This document shows positions 1 through 11,700 of a stretch of DNA of 47,243 bases, piece after piece. The stretch comes from Priapulus caudatus (taxonomy: Eukaryota > Priapulida > Priapulimorpha > Priapulimorphida > Priapulidae): positions 22,818 through 70,060 of the forward strand of contig NW_014578055.1 of assembly GCF_000485595.1 (NCBI RefSeq). Direction: 5' to 3'. Below the pieces are notes generated by a model. The model saw nothing but the letters and a program-made list of their open reading frames with translations, did no database searches and was not told the origin of the DNA. Position numbers and translations under genes: made by a program. Position 1 is the first letter of the stretch; each line of letters begins with the position of its first letter.

Positions 1-330
1 CTTCATATCTTACCAAGGTCACAGTCCCAACCTGCTAGCTACTGTCCTTCATATCTTATCACGGTCACAGCCCCAACCTGCTAGCTCATGTCCTTCATGA
101 TACCTTACCAAGGTCACAGCCCCAACCTGCTAGCTCCTGCCCTTCATACCTTACCAAGGTCACAGTCCCAACCTGCTAGCTCCTGCCCTTCATATCTTAT
201 CACGGTCACAGCCCCAACCTGCTAGCTCATGTCCTTCATGATACCTTACCAAGGTAACAGTCCCAACCTGCTAGCTCCTGCCCTTCATATCATACCAAGG
301 TCACTGCCCCAACCTGCTAGCTCTTGCCCT
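1..330. repeat. Tandem minisatellite, about 45-60 bp unit
   Basis: About seven copies of a unit built around CCTTCATATCTTACCAAGGT followed by CACAGTCCCAACCTGCTAGC. Copies differ by a few substitutions and by an optional TCATGA insertion. It lies downstream of the WBP11 stop codon. I see no coding potential. Confidence 0.9.
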
Positions 331-530
331 AAAGATACAACCATGGTAGTTGTGGCCCATGCTAGCTGTGGCCATTAAAATCTATTCAATGACAAGTTGT
401 CACCACAGTCACTCTTGTCATTGACACGAATCCAAGGACACGCTGCTATCATCTTTCTAGACGAACTGGAGATGGATATTTCGAGTCGTCTTAACGCCAT
501 GTAGTTGTCGGTGTAGTTGGTGATACATTG
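331..530. other. Sequence downstream of WBP11 without a recognised feature
   Basis: This stretch between two tandem arrays holds no convincing ORF. It may be 3' flank or 3' UTR of the minus-strand WBP11 gene. I could not identify a polyadenylation signal with confidence. Confidence 0.4.
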
Positions 531-652
531 CACTGTGCTACGCCGCACCATCGTCTCGATATGGGCAACAGCGGGCACTGTGCTACGCCGCACCATCGAC
601 ACTACACAGGCAACAGCGGGCACTGTGCTACGCCGCACCATCGATACTACAC
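531..652. repeat. 49-bp tandem repeat, about 2.5 copies
   Basis: Three occurrences of CACTGTGCTACGCCGCACCA are spaced 49 bp apart, separated by variants of TACACAGGCAACAGCGGG. The small open frames here on both strands simply follow this repeat. Confidence 0.85.
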
Positions 653-783
653 AGCAGGTGATACCGCGGCTGTGTTTATCCGCACGAGACTGAGCTATCG
701 TCGTCAGCGAGCGCTTGCCACTCTCGCGTCTAGTCCTCTATGTACACGTTATCGTCACTGCCGCTGCTGCTGCTGCAGCTGCC

Positions 784-896
784 TCACAAGTAGCCCTCCA
801 TCTCCTTCATGAAGGCATCGTACGCATCGTCGTTCGTCTGCATCGGTGCTGGCGCTGGCTTCGGTCCTGCTGCTGCACCCCGCGGATACTCCAGAC
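784..896 (-). CDS. WBP11: WBP11 exon 15 (C-terminus and stop)
   Basis: Acceptor TTTTGCAG precedes 896. The exon codes residues about 533-569, ending [15 protein letters not shown] then TGA at 784-786. This C-terminal box is the most conserved end of WBP11. Confidence 0.95.
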
Positions 897-3298
897 CTGC
901 AAAACCGATAAACAATTCACCACCATGCCTGCAGGTGGCAGCAGGGGCAGCTGAGAAAGGCTGACAGCGGGAGTTATTAAAATTGCTGCGCAACAAAGAT
1001 TGTGTGGTAGCAGGATTTACAGAATTTTGGGATTGCGAAAGGGTGCCAGCTGCATTAGCGAATTTCCTGCAGGTGGTAATAGAGACTGGATGGCAGGCAA
1101 CTTGCATATTTTGTGGCTGTCTGTTCTTGGTCAATAATCGTGAGCATGCAAACACACAAATGCAACTAGCAGCATGTACTAGTTGGATCCTAGCAACTGT
1201 TTAGCTACCGAATGAAGGTGAACTCTAATTGGTGATCCTTAGTATCTATGTTCCATTATAGCATAACACACAGCACACACCACTTCGTAACACAGCACAA
1301 ACCACATCGTATCACAGCACACACCACATCCTATCACAGCACACAGCACATCCTATCACAGCACACACCACATCCTATCACAGCACACACCACATCCTAA
1401 CACAGCACACACCACATCCTAACACAGCACACACCACATCCTAACACAGCACACACCACATCCTAACACAGCACAAAAACACATGGCGTATCACAAGCAA
1501 CACCACATCGCTAATTCACAGCACACACCACATCCTATCACAGGGCAATCAGCGCACATCTTAGAACACAGCACACGACCACATCCTAAACACGAGTCAT
1601 ATCAACACCACATCGTAATGCAGCAGCACACACCACATCCATAACACAGGCGCACACCACCATCCTAAGCACAGCCACACACCACAATTCCATAAGCACA
1701 GCACAAAACCACATCGTAATCAGCAGCACAGCACACCATCATCCTAACCGAGCCACACGACGCACATCCTAACACAGCACACAGGCACTATCTACCACAC
1801 AGCACACAAGCACATGCCTAAACACAGCGCAGCGAACCTACAGTCCTATCACAGCAGCACACCACATGCTAACACAGGGCAACAGCAGACATCCTAAACA
1901 CAGCAGCACACCACATCGCTATCACAGCACACCACCACAATCCTTTAACACAGCACACAGCACATCGCTAACACAGCGGCAGCACACATCCTATCACAGC
2001 ACAACCCACATCCTAACACAGCACACAGTGCAGCAGTCCTATCAACAGCGCACAAACCACATCCTGAACAGCAGGCAACACAGGCAACATCGCTATGCAC
2101 GCAACACAGGCAACATCATATCAGCAGCAGCACAGCAGCATCCTATCAACAGACACCAGGTCACATCCAATCAGGAGCACACACCACATCCTAACACAGC
2201 GTCACACAGCATCATCCTATCACAGCACACAGCACATCGCTATCAGCAGCAGACACAGCACATCCTATCAATGACCAGCACACAGCACATCCTATCACAG
2301 GACCCGTGTACAAGGATTTTAATGCCTTACCGAGAGCTGATGGCTTTGGCTGTTTCTGCTTGGTCTTTGTGTCTCGCTTGACCTTGAGAGAGGTAGGCAT
2401 GAAGCGCGTGATATCGACGGCACTGCTGCGGATCTGAGGCTTTGCCTCAATCGTCGCTGACTTGTTCTCCTCTACACACCAACAACACGAGTCACCGTTA
2501 AATGTACGTACGTATGTAATTGATAGATTATATACTATAGTACGTTGTTGATGGGTGGATGGATGGATGGATGGAGGAATAGATGGATGGATGGATGAAT
2601 GGATAGATGATGGATGGATGATGATGTGATGGATGGATGGATGGATGGATGGATGGATGTGATGGATGGATGGATGGATGGAATAAGATACACGGATATG
2701 GATGGAAAAATGGACAGATGGACGGAAATAGATGAATAGGTAGAGAGATATACAGATATAATAGGTTCTTATTGTAGGACAATGTTGCACGACAATTTGA
2801 TCGAGCAGTAAAATGTTGTGAATTTGATGACATTTACTGTTACAGAATTCTATCGCATATTAAAATGGCTTGTTAAAGTGATTACGTCACCGTAAATAGT
2901 AAAAAATTTAAAAAAACACTTTCCACTTTTCACAAAACATATAAGTATTCTTTACCTTTTTTATGGTTAAATATGCAGCAATTATACTCCTATTTTACTA
3001 TATTGTTCGATGTTGAAGCATACACGTCGTGACGTCATACATAGCCCATTAGAAGAATTAAATGCAGGAACACATATCAAATGCGTCCAGGTTTTGATCG
3101 TTAACTAGTTAGAAACAATCATATCGGTAAGAATTTGAGATACGTTTAGTGGCCGTTAGTTTTACTTTTATGTAAAAAAATTGGCAAACAAAAATTTTAC
3201 AAATTTTCGGACCATAGAAATTGTGCTGTAGTCAATTTAAATGAATATATAATAATAATAAAAAAATAAATCAATAATTAATTATTATTTTTTATTAT

Positions 3299-3329
<31 letters not shown>

Positions 3330-5744
3330 CAGGCACATGCAACGGCTCGACACTTGTTCGTGAGTGCCCTCTGGCGGGTGAAATACGTACCGGTCGATGT
3401 TGCGAGGTCTGGCTGATGAGACTGGGCGGGGCACTGAGCACGTTAGGGTTGGGGCGCCGGCGAGGCTGCCATCGGCTGGCGGCATCATCGTCGTGGGCAG
3501 GTGCGGAGGCTAGCTGCAATCATCGCGCAGCGGCGGCATCGTATGCGTGCAGGGTCAGAGTCACACGTCACAGCCTCTACGTCTCACCATGCGGCAAGCA
3601 GAAACAAGGCGCCGTAATGTTGAGGAAAAACCTGCTGCCACGTTATGTTGTTGGTAGGCCAGCTTCTTGTGCCGTAGAATAGAAGAAACACGTGTTAAGT
3701 TCTCTACTTCCTCACACCTCCGGGCTCTTCTATTCTCTTCTGCTCGTTGCTAATTTCTCTCCGCCCACTCTTGCGATTTCTCTGCCAGCCCGCGACTGTT
3801 CGATAGCTTTTTTACCGCTCTCAATAATCTCCTTATCTCTCTTCTATTCTCGCCCTCCCCTCTTACTATTCTCTCACCATCCTCTTCGATTCTCATTTTG
3901 CGCTGCTTGACTATTCTCTCCCACCCCCTTCTGATTCTCCTTTTGCTCAGTCTCTATTCTCCTTTACCCTCTCTATTCTCACTCCCCATCTCTATTCTCG
4001 CCCCATCCTCTTTGATTCTCATTTCCTCTCTATTCTCTCCACCACCTCCTTTGATTCTCCGCTTTTTCTGGCTCTCTATTTTGCTCTCGCTTTACCCTCT
4101 TCTACTCTGCGCCTCTCCCTTTCGCTTTCACGTCAGGCGAGATGATGTTCCCGTTTTTCGAAAAAACACATTACAAATGACACTGTAAAGCTCATCCTTG
4201 GGTGTGAATAGAAGAAGAGGGGGGATATATAAAGCAAAGAGTATTATATGGGAGAACACTCCATTATATAGCATATGCTCCCATTATATACTCGATTGAT
4301 AATGATATAATGCAATAAGATTTTGATGCGAATATAAATGTTTCAGATCTGAAAGTCCTGAAAATCTTGACGTAGAGATGGCGCTGACGGCCTAAATGAT
4401 CGGCCATTTTGGTTTCAAATATGCGGCGCAAAATAAAACACAATAAAATATTCCAGTCAATATTGTAACGAAGATCTAAACACAATATTACACGTATATA
4501 GGTAATAGATTGTAGAGTTGTTTGACCAGTTAAGACAAAAATAAATGTAATAAGGAGTTGTCATCTCTGCCCATAGTAGTACAACTGTTTTTGGGGGCTA
4601 GCGCTTACACATTCACGATAGCCAAAATTTACCAAATCGAATGAATTTAAATGGGCATTGTCGCAATTTTTTGCCAAAAAGTGGCGGTGGCTCGAAAGTA
4701 GGTCGACTGGTATCTCGCAAAAATAGGAGTTCATAATCTCTCCCCTAGGAGTAACAAGCTGTATTCAAATTTGAAACATTGGGTCAAACGGTTCTTGAGT
4801 ATCGTTGACACGTAGGCAGACGACACTGAAATGCAATAGTGAAATTGCCAAAATCTACCTAATTTGCATAATTTAAAAAAAATATCAAAACCCGTGTGAT
4901 ATGTTTTGGGGCCAGTCCTCATTCATTCACATACCAGAAATGAGCAAAATCCATTGAACCTGAACTGACTTGTGGCCATTTCCATTTTTGCCAAAAAGTG
5001 GACGTGGCTCGAATGTAGGTCCCATAGGAGTAACAACTATATGCAATTTGAAACATGTGGGTCAAACGGTTCTTGAGTTATCGTTGACCGTAGCCAAATG
5101 GTGACGGACGGACAGACGGACGACACCCCATGGCAATAGCTCATCTTGACGATGTTAAGGCGAGCTAAAAACCAGCATGCGACGTGCTTACCCAGTTTGT
5201 TTGTTCTGTCATTTGACATGAGACTGCATATGTGATGTACTCACCCTTTGCTCAATTTTGATAAATAGAAAATGTATTAATTTTGAACAGTTTGGAGCAA
5301 ATGTAGTTAATTTTGTCGTCTTAATTTCGATTGATTAACTGTTTTACTATGTTCTCGGAAAGTTTTCAAAAAAACAGTATGAAAAAACCCGCATGTGGCG
5401 CACCCGACAGATGAAACCACGGCGACGACTCGAACGACGCGCACGACAGTAACACCATCTCGTGCGCGGCAGATGAACACTTACCGGGTCGCACGTTGGG
5501 CGGTCGCACATTGGGCGGTAGTCCTGGTGGCGGCCCGGGCGGCATGCCCGCGGGTCGGCCAGGCGGCGGCCCGGGGGGCAGCATGCGCGTCGATTGTACG
5601 CCCTGCCGCAGCGGCGGCGGTCGCAGGTTGGTCGGAAACATGCCTGGTGGCATGCCTGCAAAATAGTTAGTGAATTAACCTGCTGTCACATGAACAACAA
5701 GTCAAGTCAACATCAGCAGCAGCATCATGATCATTAGCAGCATT

Positions 5745-5787
<43 letters not shown>

Positions 5788-8700
5788 ACAACAACAACAG
5801 CAACAGCAGCAGCAACAGCAGTTCCAACAGTAGCAGCGGCATCATCATGATTATTATTATCATCATCACCACCATCATCATCACCATCATCATCATCATC
5901 ATCACCAGCAGCAGCAGTGGGATTACCTGCCGTCAGTCCCGGGGGAGGTCCCGGCGGCGCCCCCTGGGGTGCGCTACTCGGCATATTTGACAACGCGCTC
6001 TCCTCCTCTCCGCCGCCGACGTCGGTTCCCGGCGGCCGTATGTGCTCCTCGACCTTCCTCGGGAATGGCTTCTCCGGCAGCGGCACCTCCTCCGGCTCCT
6101 GCTCGCGAGAACAGCAACCAACCGTCAGAGTTCACCGTGCGGCAAGCAGCGAGAAACAACCGCGCAGCGATTGCCGTAGATATGCATCGCTACATCACGC
6201 GATCTCATAAACCCCATCATCGTCATCACATACTCCTATCTTGTCATACTCTATAAAATATTAAATATATCTCAGGGGTAGAAATGAACTTTTGAACACG
6301 GGAGTCCATCGTACTCCCTACCCTAAAAAAGAAGGAGTCCGTAGCAAAATGATGGAGTCCGCAGTCTGAAGTTCAAAATTAAAGATATTAACAATAACAC
6401 GTGCTTATTTTGAAGATTCATGCGGTTACACGTCTGCCAAATTTTCTTTGGACATTTGCTGAAAAAATACGGTCATTCCGCGAGGCCGTGCTCTGGAACG
6501 AACTAAGAAATACGTACCGTCGATGTTGCGAGGTCTGCTGATGAGACTGGGCGGGGCACTGAGCACGTTAGGGTTGGGGGCGCCGGCGAGGCGTGCCATC
6601 GCTGGCGGCATCATCGTCGTGGGCAGGTGCGGAGGCAGCTGCATCATCCGCAGCGGCGGCATCGTCATGCCTGCAGGGTCAGAGTCACACGTCACACATC
6701 ACGTCTCACCATGCGCAAGCAGAAACACGCCGTAATGGCGAGGAAAAACCTGCTGCACGTTATGTGTGTGGTACCAGCTTCTGATGCCGTAGATGGAAGA
6801 AACACGTGTAAGTGCCTCTACTTCCCTCACCCTCCCTCTTCTATTCTCCTTCTCTCGTTTCTATTCTCTCCCCCACTCTTCGATTCTCTCCCCCCTGTTC
6901 GATACTTTTTTTCCCTCTCATAATCTCCTTATCTCTCTTCTATTCTCCCTCCCCCTCTTCTATTCTCTCCCCATCCTCTTCGATTCTCATTTTCCTCTTC
7001 TATTCTCTCCCCACCCCCTTTGATTCTCCTTTTCTCTCTTCTATTCTCCTTTACCCTCTTCTATTCTCCCTCCCCATCTTCTATTCTCGCCCCATCCTCT
7101 TTGATTCTCATTTTCCTCTTCTATTCTCTCCCCACCTCCTTTGATTCTCCTTTTCTCTCTTCTATTCTCCTTTACCCTCTTCTACTCTCCCTCTCCCTCT
7201 TTCGCTTTCACTCAGGCGAGATGATGTTCCCGAGTTTTTCGAAAAAACACATTACAAATGACACTGTAGCTCACCTTGGGTGTGATAGAAGAGGGAGGGG
7301 GGATATATAAAGCAAGAGTATATATGGGAGAACTCCCATTATATAGCATATCTCCCATTATATACTCTTGATAATGATATATGCATAAGATTTGATGCGA
7401 AAATAAATGTTTCAGATCTGAAAGTCTGAAATCTTGACGAGAGATGGCGCTACGCCTAAATGATCGCCATTTTGGTTTTCAAATATCGCGCAAATAAAAA
7501 CAATAAAATATTCCAGTCAAATTATTGTAACGAAGAATCTAAAACACAATATTACACGTATATAGGTATGATTGTAGAGTTGTTGACCAGTTAGACAAAA
7601 ATAAATGTAATAGGACGTTGTCATCTCTCCCATAGTAGTAACAACTGTTTTGGGGCTAGCCTTACACATTCACATACCAAAATTTAACAAAATCGAATGA
7701 ATTTAAATGGGCATTTCCATTTTTGCCAAAAAGTGGGCGTGGCTCGAAAGTAGGTCGACTGGTATGCTCCAAAATAGGAAGTTCAAATCTCTCCCCTAGG
7801 AGTAACAACTGTATTCAATTTGAAACATGTGGGTCAAACGGTTCTTGAGTTATCGTTGACCGTAGGCAGACACTGAAATGCATAGTGAAATTGCCAAAAT
7901 CTACCTAATTTGCATAATTTAAAAAAAATATCAAAACCCGTGTGATATGTTTTGGGGGCGCAGTCTCATATTCATCACACATACCAGAAATGATGCAAAT
8001 CCATTGAAGCCTGAGACGACTTGTTGGCCATTTCCATTTTGCACAAAAAGTGGACGTGGCTTCGAATGTAGGTCGCCATAGGAGTAACAACTATATGGCA
8101 ATTTGAAACATGTGGTCAAACGGTTCCTTGAGTATCGTTGACCCGTGCCAAATGGTGACGGGACGGAACAGACGGACTAGAACACCAGCCATGGCAATAG
8201 GCTCATCTTGACGATGTTTAAGGCGAGAAAAAACCAGGCATGCGACGTGCTTACCCGGTTTGTTTGTTTCTGTCCATTTGAATGAGACTGGCATGATGTG
8301 ATGTACTCACGGCCTTGTGCTCCATTTTGATAAATAGAAAATGTATTAATTTTGAAGGCAGTTTGAGCAATGTAGTTTTAATTTTGTCGTCTATATTCGA
8401 ATTGATTAAACCTGTTTTAGCTATGTGCTCAGGAAAGTTTTCAAAAAACAGTATGAAAAAACCCGCACTGTGGCGGCTACACCGGAGCTAGATTGAATAC
8501 CAACGGCGACGACTCGAACGACGCCGCAGACAGTAAACACCATCATCGTGCGCGGGCAGATGAAACTTACCCGGGTGCGCACGTTGGGCGGTCCGCAATT
8601 GGGCGGTAGTCCTGGTGCGGCCCTCGGGCGGCTATGCCCGCGGGTTGCGCCAGGCGGCGGCCCGGGGGGTCAGCATGCGCGTCGATTGTACGGCCTGGCC

Positions 8701-11700
8701 GGCAGCGGCGGCGGTCCGCTGGTTGGTCCGGAAACATGGCTGGTGCATGCCTGCAAAATAGTTAGTGGAATGTAACGCTGCTGTCACATGAACAACAAGT
8801 CAAGTCAAGCATGCAGCTAGCAGATCATAGATGCATTAGCAGGCATTTTCAATCACACGATCATCATCATCAATCAATGCATCATCATCATCACATCATC
8901 ATCATCAACAACAACAGGCAACAGCGCAGGCAGCAACAGCAGTTCCCAACAGTAGCCGGCGGCATCAATCATGATTATTATTATGCAACATGCAATCCCC
9001 ACCATCAATCATCACGCAATGCATCATCATCATGCATCAGCCAGCAGGCAGCAAGTGGTTATATCCTGCCGTCAGTCCGCGGGGGAGGTCCAGGGCGGCG
9101 CCGCGCTGGGGTGCGGCGCTACCTCGGCATATTTGACACACAGGCGCTCTGCTCGCCTCATCCGCGCGCCGACGTGTCGGTTCCGGCCGGCGCCAGTATG
9201 TTGGCTCCTCGACCTTGCCTCGGAAATGGCTTCTCCCGGCATGCGGAGCACCTCCTGCACGGCTCCTGCTCGCGAGAACAGCAACCAAACCGTCAGAGTT
9301 CACCGGTGCGGCAAGCAGCGAGAAACAACCGCGCGCAGCGATTGCCGTAGATATGCATCGCTACATCACAGCGATCTCATAAACGCCCATCACTCGTCAT
9401 CACATACTCCTATCTTGTCATACTCTATATAATATTAATATATCTCAGGGGTTAGAAATGAACTTTTGAACACGGGAGTCCCATCGTACTCCCTACCCTA
9501 AAAAGAAGGAGTCACGTAGCAAATGATGGAGTCCGCGCAGTCTGAAGTTCAAAATAAAGATATTAACAAATAACAGCGTGGCTTATTTTGAAGATTCATG
9601 GCGGTTACAGTCTGCCAAATTTTCTTTGGACATTACCTGAAAAAATATGGTAATACTGTGAGGCCGTGCTCCGAACGGACTATAGTTAGTATGGCAGAAT
9701 TTTCAGGGAGTCACACAGACTCCTGCATATGTCAAATCAGGGAGTCCGACAGTAAATCAGGGAGTATTTGACTCCGGACTCCCGTTAATTTCGCACTCTG
9801 ATATCTTATCATCACAAATTCTCTTGCTTCCTTTTTGGTCAATTGCAAAACTTGCAGTTTTTTCTACTGCGATTCGCAGTGTTGATCTGCATATTTGATC
9901 AACTTTGCCTCTTTCTGTGGAGTGGATATAGTTCTCTGGACTTTGAAGACTAATATATAATCTTTATGAAGTTATGAGGTTCTGTTTCTATCCACGAGTA
10001 ACACCTGTCACAACTGACCATTATTTTACTTGAATACCGGGTTCGCACATGGAGCCACTCTGATCATATTCTCAACCGTTATCTCTAACGTTTACTGCAA
10101 AGAAATAAATATGGCTTGCTCGAGTGCTGTTACGCAAGTTAGCACTGACCCTGATCATGGGCACTTCTTGTCCCGCCATTCTCAGCATCTTGGCCACCAG
10201 GGGGCTAACGGCGGGCTTGTATTTCACTCGCGTGTCTTTCTCCTCGTCTTCAGGATTCCAAGATTGATCGTCTGCAAACCTGATCGTTCGGTTCTTACCT
10301 GTAATTAGCAAAAGCAATTACGAAATTATATTTCTCAACTCTCTTTTCGAAATAGTTCCCCTTTACCTATTAATTTATATAAATATTTTTCTACTCAGAT
10401 TTTTAAATTAGTAACCTGGACAGAATCCATATATTGTTTAGCAGTGTGCAGGTTTTAAATATTTTGTTCAATATTAAAAGCAAGAGATGCTCATCACATG
10501 AAAATGACAAAATACATTGATACTATGATGGTAACATTCTTAGTTCATCCGTGTAATAGGTAGCATGCAACTAGTCGTGACCTCATAATCTCACCATGAA
10601 AACAATAGGAATATCAGGAATGTATTCAAATTACTTTACAGCACGTTAAAAAAGTGCCGCAGAGCAACAGCGCTCAACTGACGTGTACTGTAGCCGGGTA
10701 TTCTTCTGATGAACTCACTGGCAACCGAATCCAGCCACCGCGTTCACGCTCAGAGCATATATCTAGGATACTACTAATACAGATCTAAAATCTATGATAG
10801 CTAGGCTTTGCTATACCGGTACTGGTAGTACAGTAATAAAGATACAGCTGTGTAACTTTAATGACTTCGCTATATTAACATGTTATCATGGATATGTGTC
10901 GAGCGCGAGCGTAGTGGTGGTGGTAGGGGGAGAGTAGGGGGAGGAGGCGGGTGGAGGGGGCTCTAATAGCAAAAGGAGTTGCCGCGAGATGGCGCGTGCA
11001 AGTGTCATCAATAATCAAAGATGGCATCACCCTTCGTGCATGATAACCTCACTCCATTGAGTTGCTGAAATCCAAGTATATTCAGGCAGGCGAGAATTTC
11101 GCTCAGCTGTGAGTTAACACATCTGCATTGCAGGTTGCCAGGCAATAATTATGATTAGAATAGTGTCAGTTCACCTCCATGCATGCGTAATGGGCTGCCC
11201 CATGTTTTTGCCTACCCACGCGAGCATTCAGGGTTCATTACAGTGTGCTAATACAGGGTGCTACTCAGTGTGCTAATACACACTGCTTTAGAAAATAATA
11301 TGATTTAAGGAGCGTAAACCTTGTTCAACAAACATTTGCCTTTGCAATTGAACTGTGCAACTGTAGCCTCACATCCACAATAGCAAAAGCAGTTCAGTCC
11401 TTTGTTAACAGTCAACAAATCCATGTTTAACCATCCTCTTGAGGGTCAAAAGGTTATCCGACACTTACTCTTCGCATGTCAGCGGAAAGTACATTTTATG
11501 GTCCTTTCAATAAAGCCATAAAAATGGTAGGTCACCGCTGAAACAAAAAAGTTTTCCAATCGCTCCGTCAGACCATGTCTAAAATCTGCCCTGTGCCCCA
11601 TTGACCTTTGACCTCCAATTTCGGCACAGTGATGGCNNNNNNNNNNNNNNNNNNNNNNNNNTGTTTCGCCCTGGTCATGCGAGCTCTATGTTAGTAATTT

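Larger units (their letters stand above)
3380..6505. repeat. Tandem duplication, copy A (about 3.1 kb)
   Basis: Aligns along its length with 6506-9669 in the same orientation. In order it holds a damaged exon 13, a TTCTATTCTCC-rich tract, an AT-rich block with TATATAAAGC, an interspersed repeat, exon 12, a CAT/CAG array, exon 11 and the first 233 bp of a short transposon. In about 3380-5000 this copy carries extra bases relative to copy B. From about 5000 on it is the cleaner copy. Confidence 0.9.
6506..9669. repeat. Tandem duplication, copy B (about 3.1 kb)
   Basis: Same layout as copy A: exon 13 (intact), pyrimidine tract, AT-rich block, interspersed repeat, exon 12 (broken), trinucleotide array (broken), exon 11 (broken), transposon (complete). 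It is clean from 6506 to about 7900 and error-rich from there to about 9450. Confidence 0.9.

Noticed and set aside
1-2310. CRISPR-like direct repeats
   Set aside because: Repeats are contiguous tandem units without unique spacers, in a clearly eukaryotic gene region.
2212-2790. 192-codon minus frame as a gene
   Set aside because: Only 2331-2471 inside it is coding (WBP11 exon 14). The rest is ATGG microsatellite and 22-bp minisatellite.
5667-6086. Poly-aspartate extension of WBP11 exon 11
   Set aside because: The Asp run lies past a good GTAATC donor at 5926 and is an intronic CAT array. Phase with exon 12 is only right when it is spliced out.
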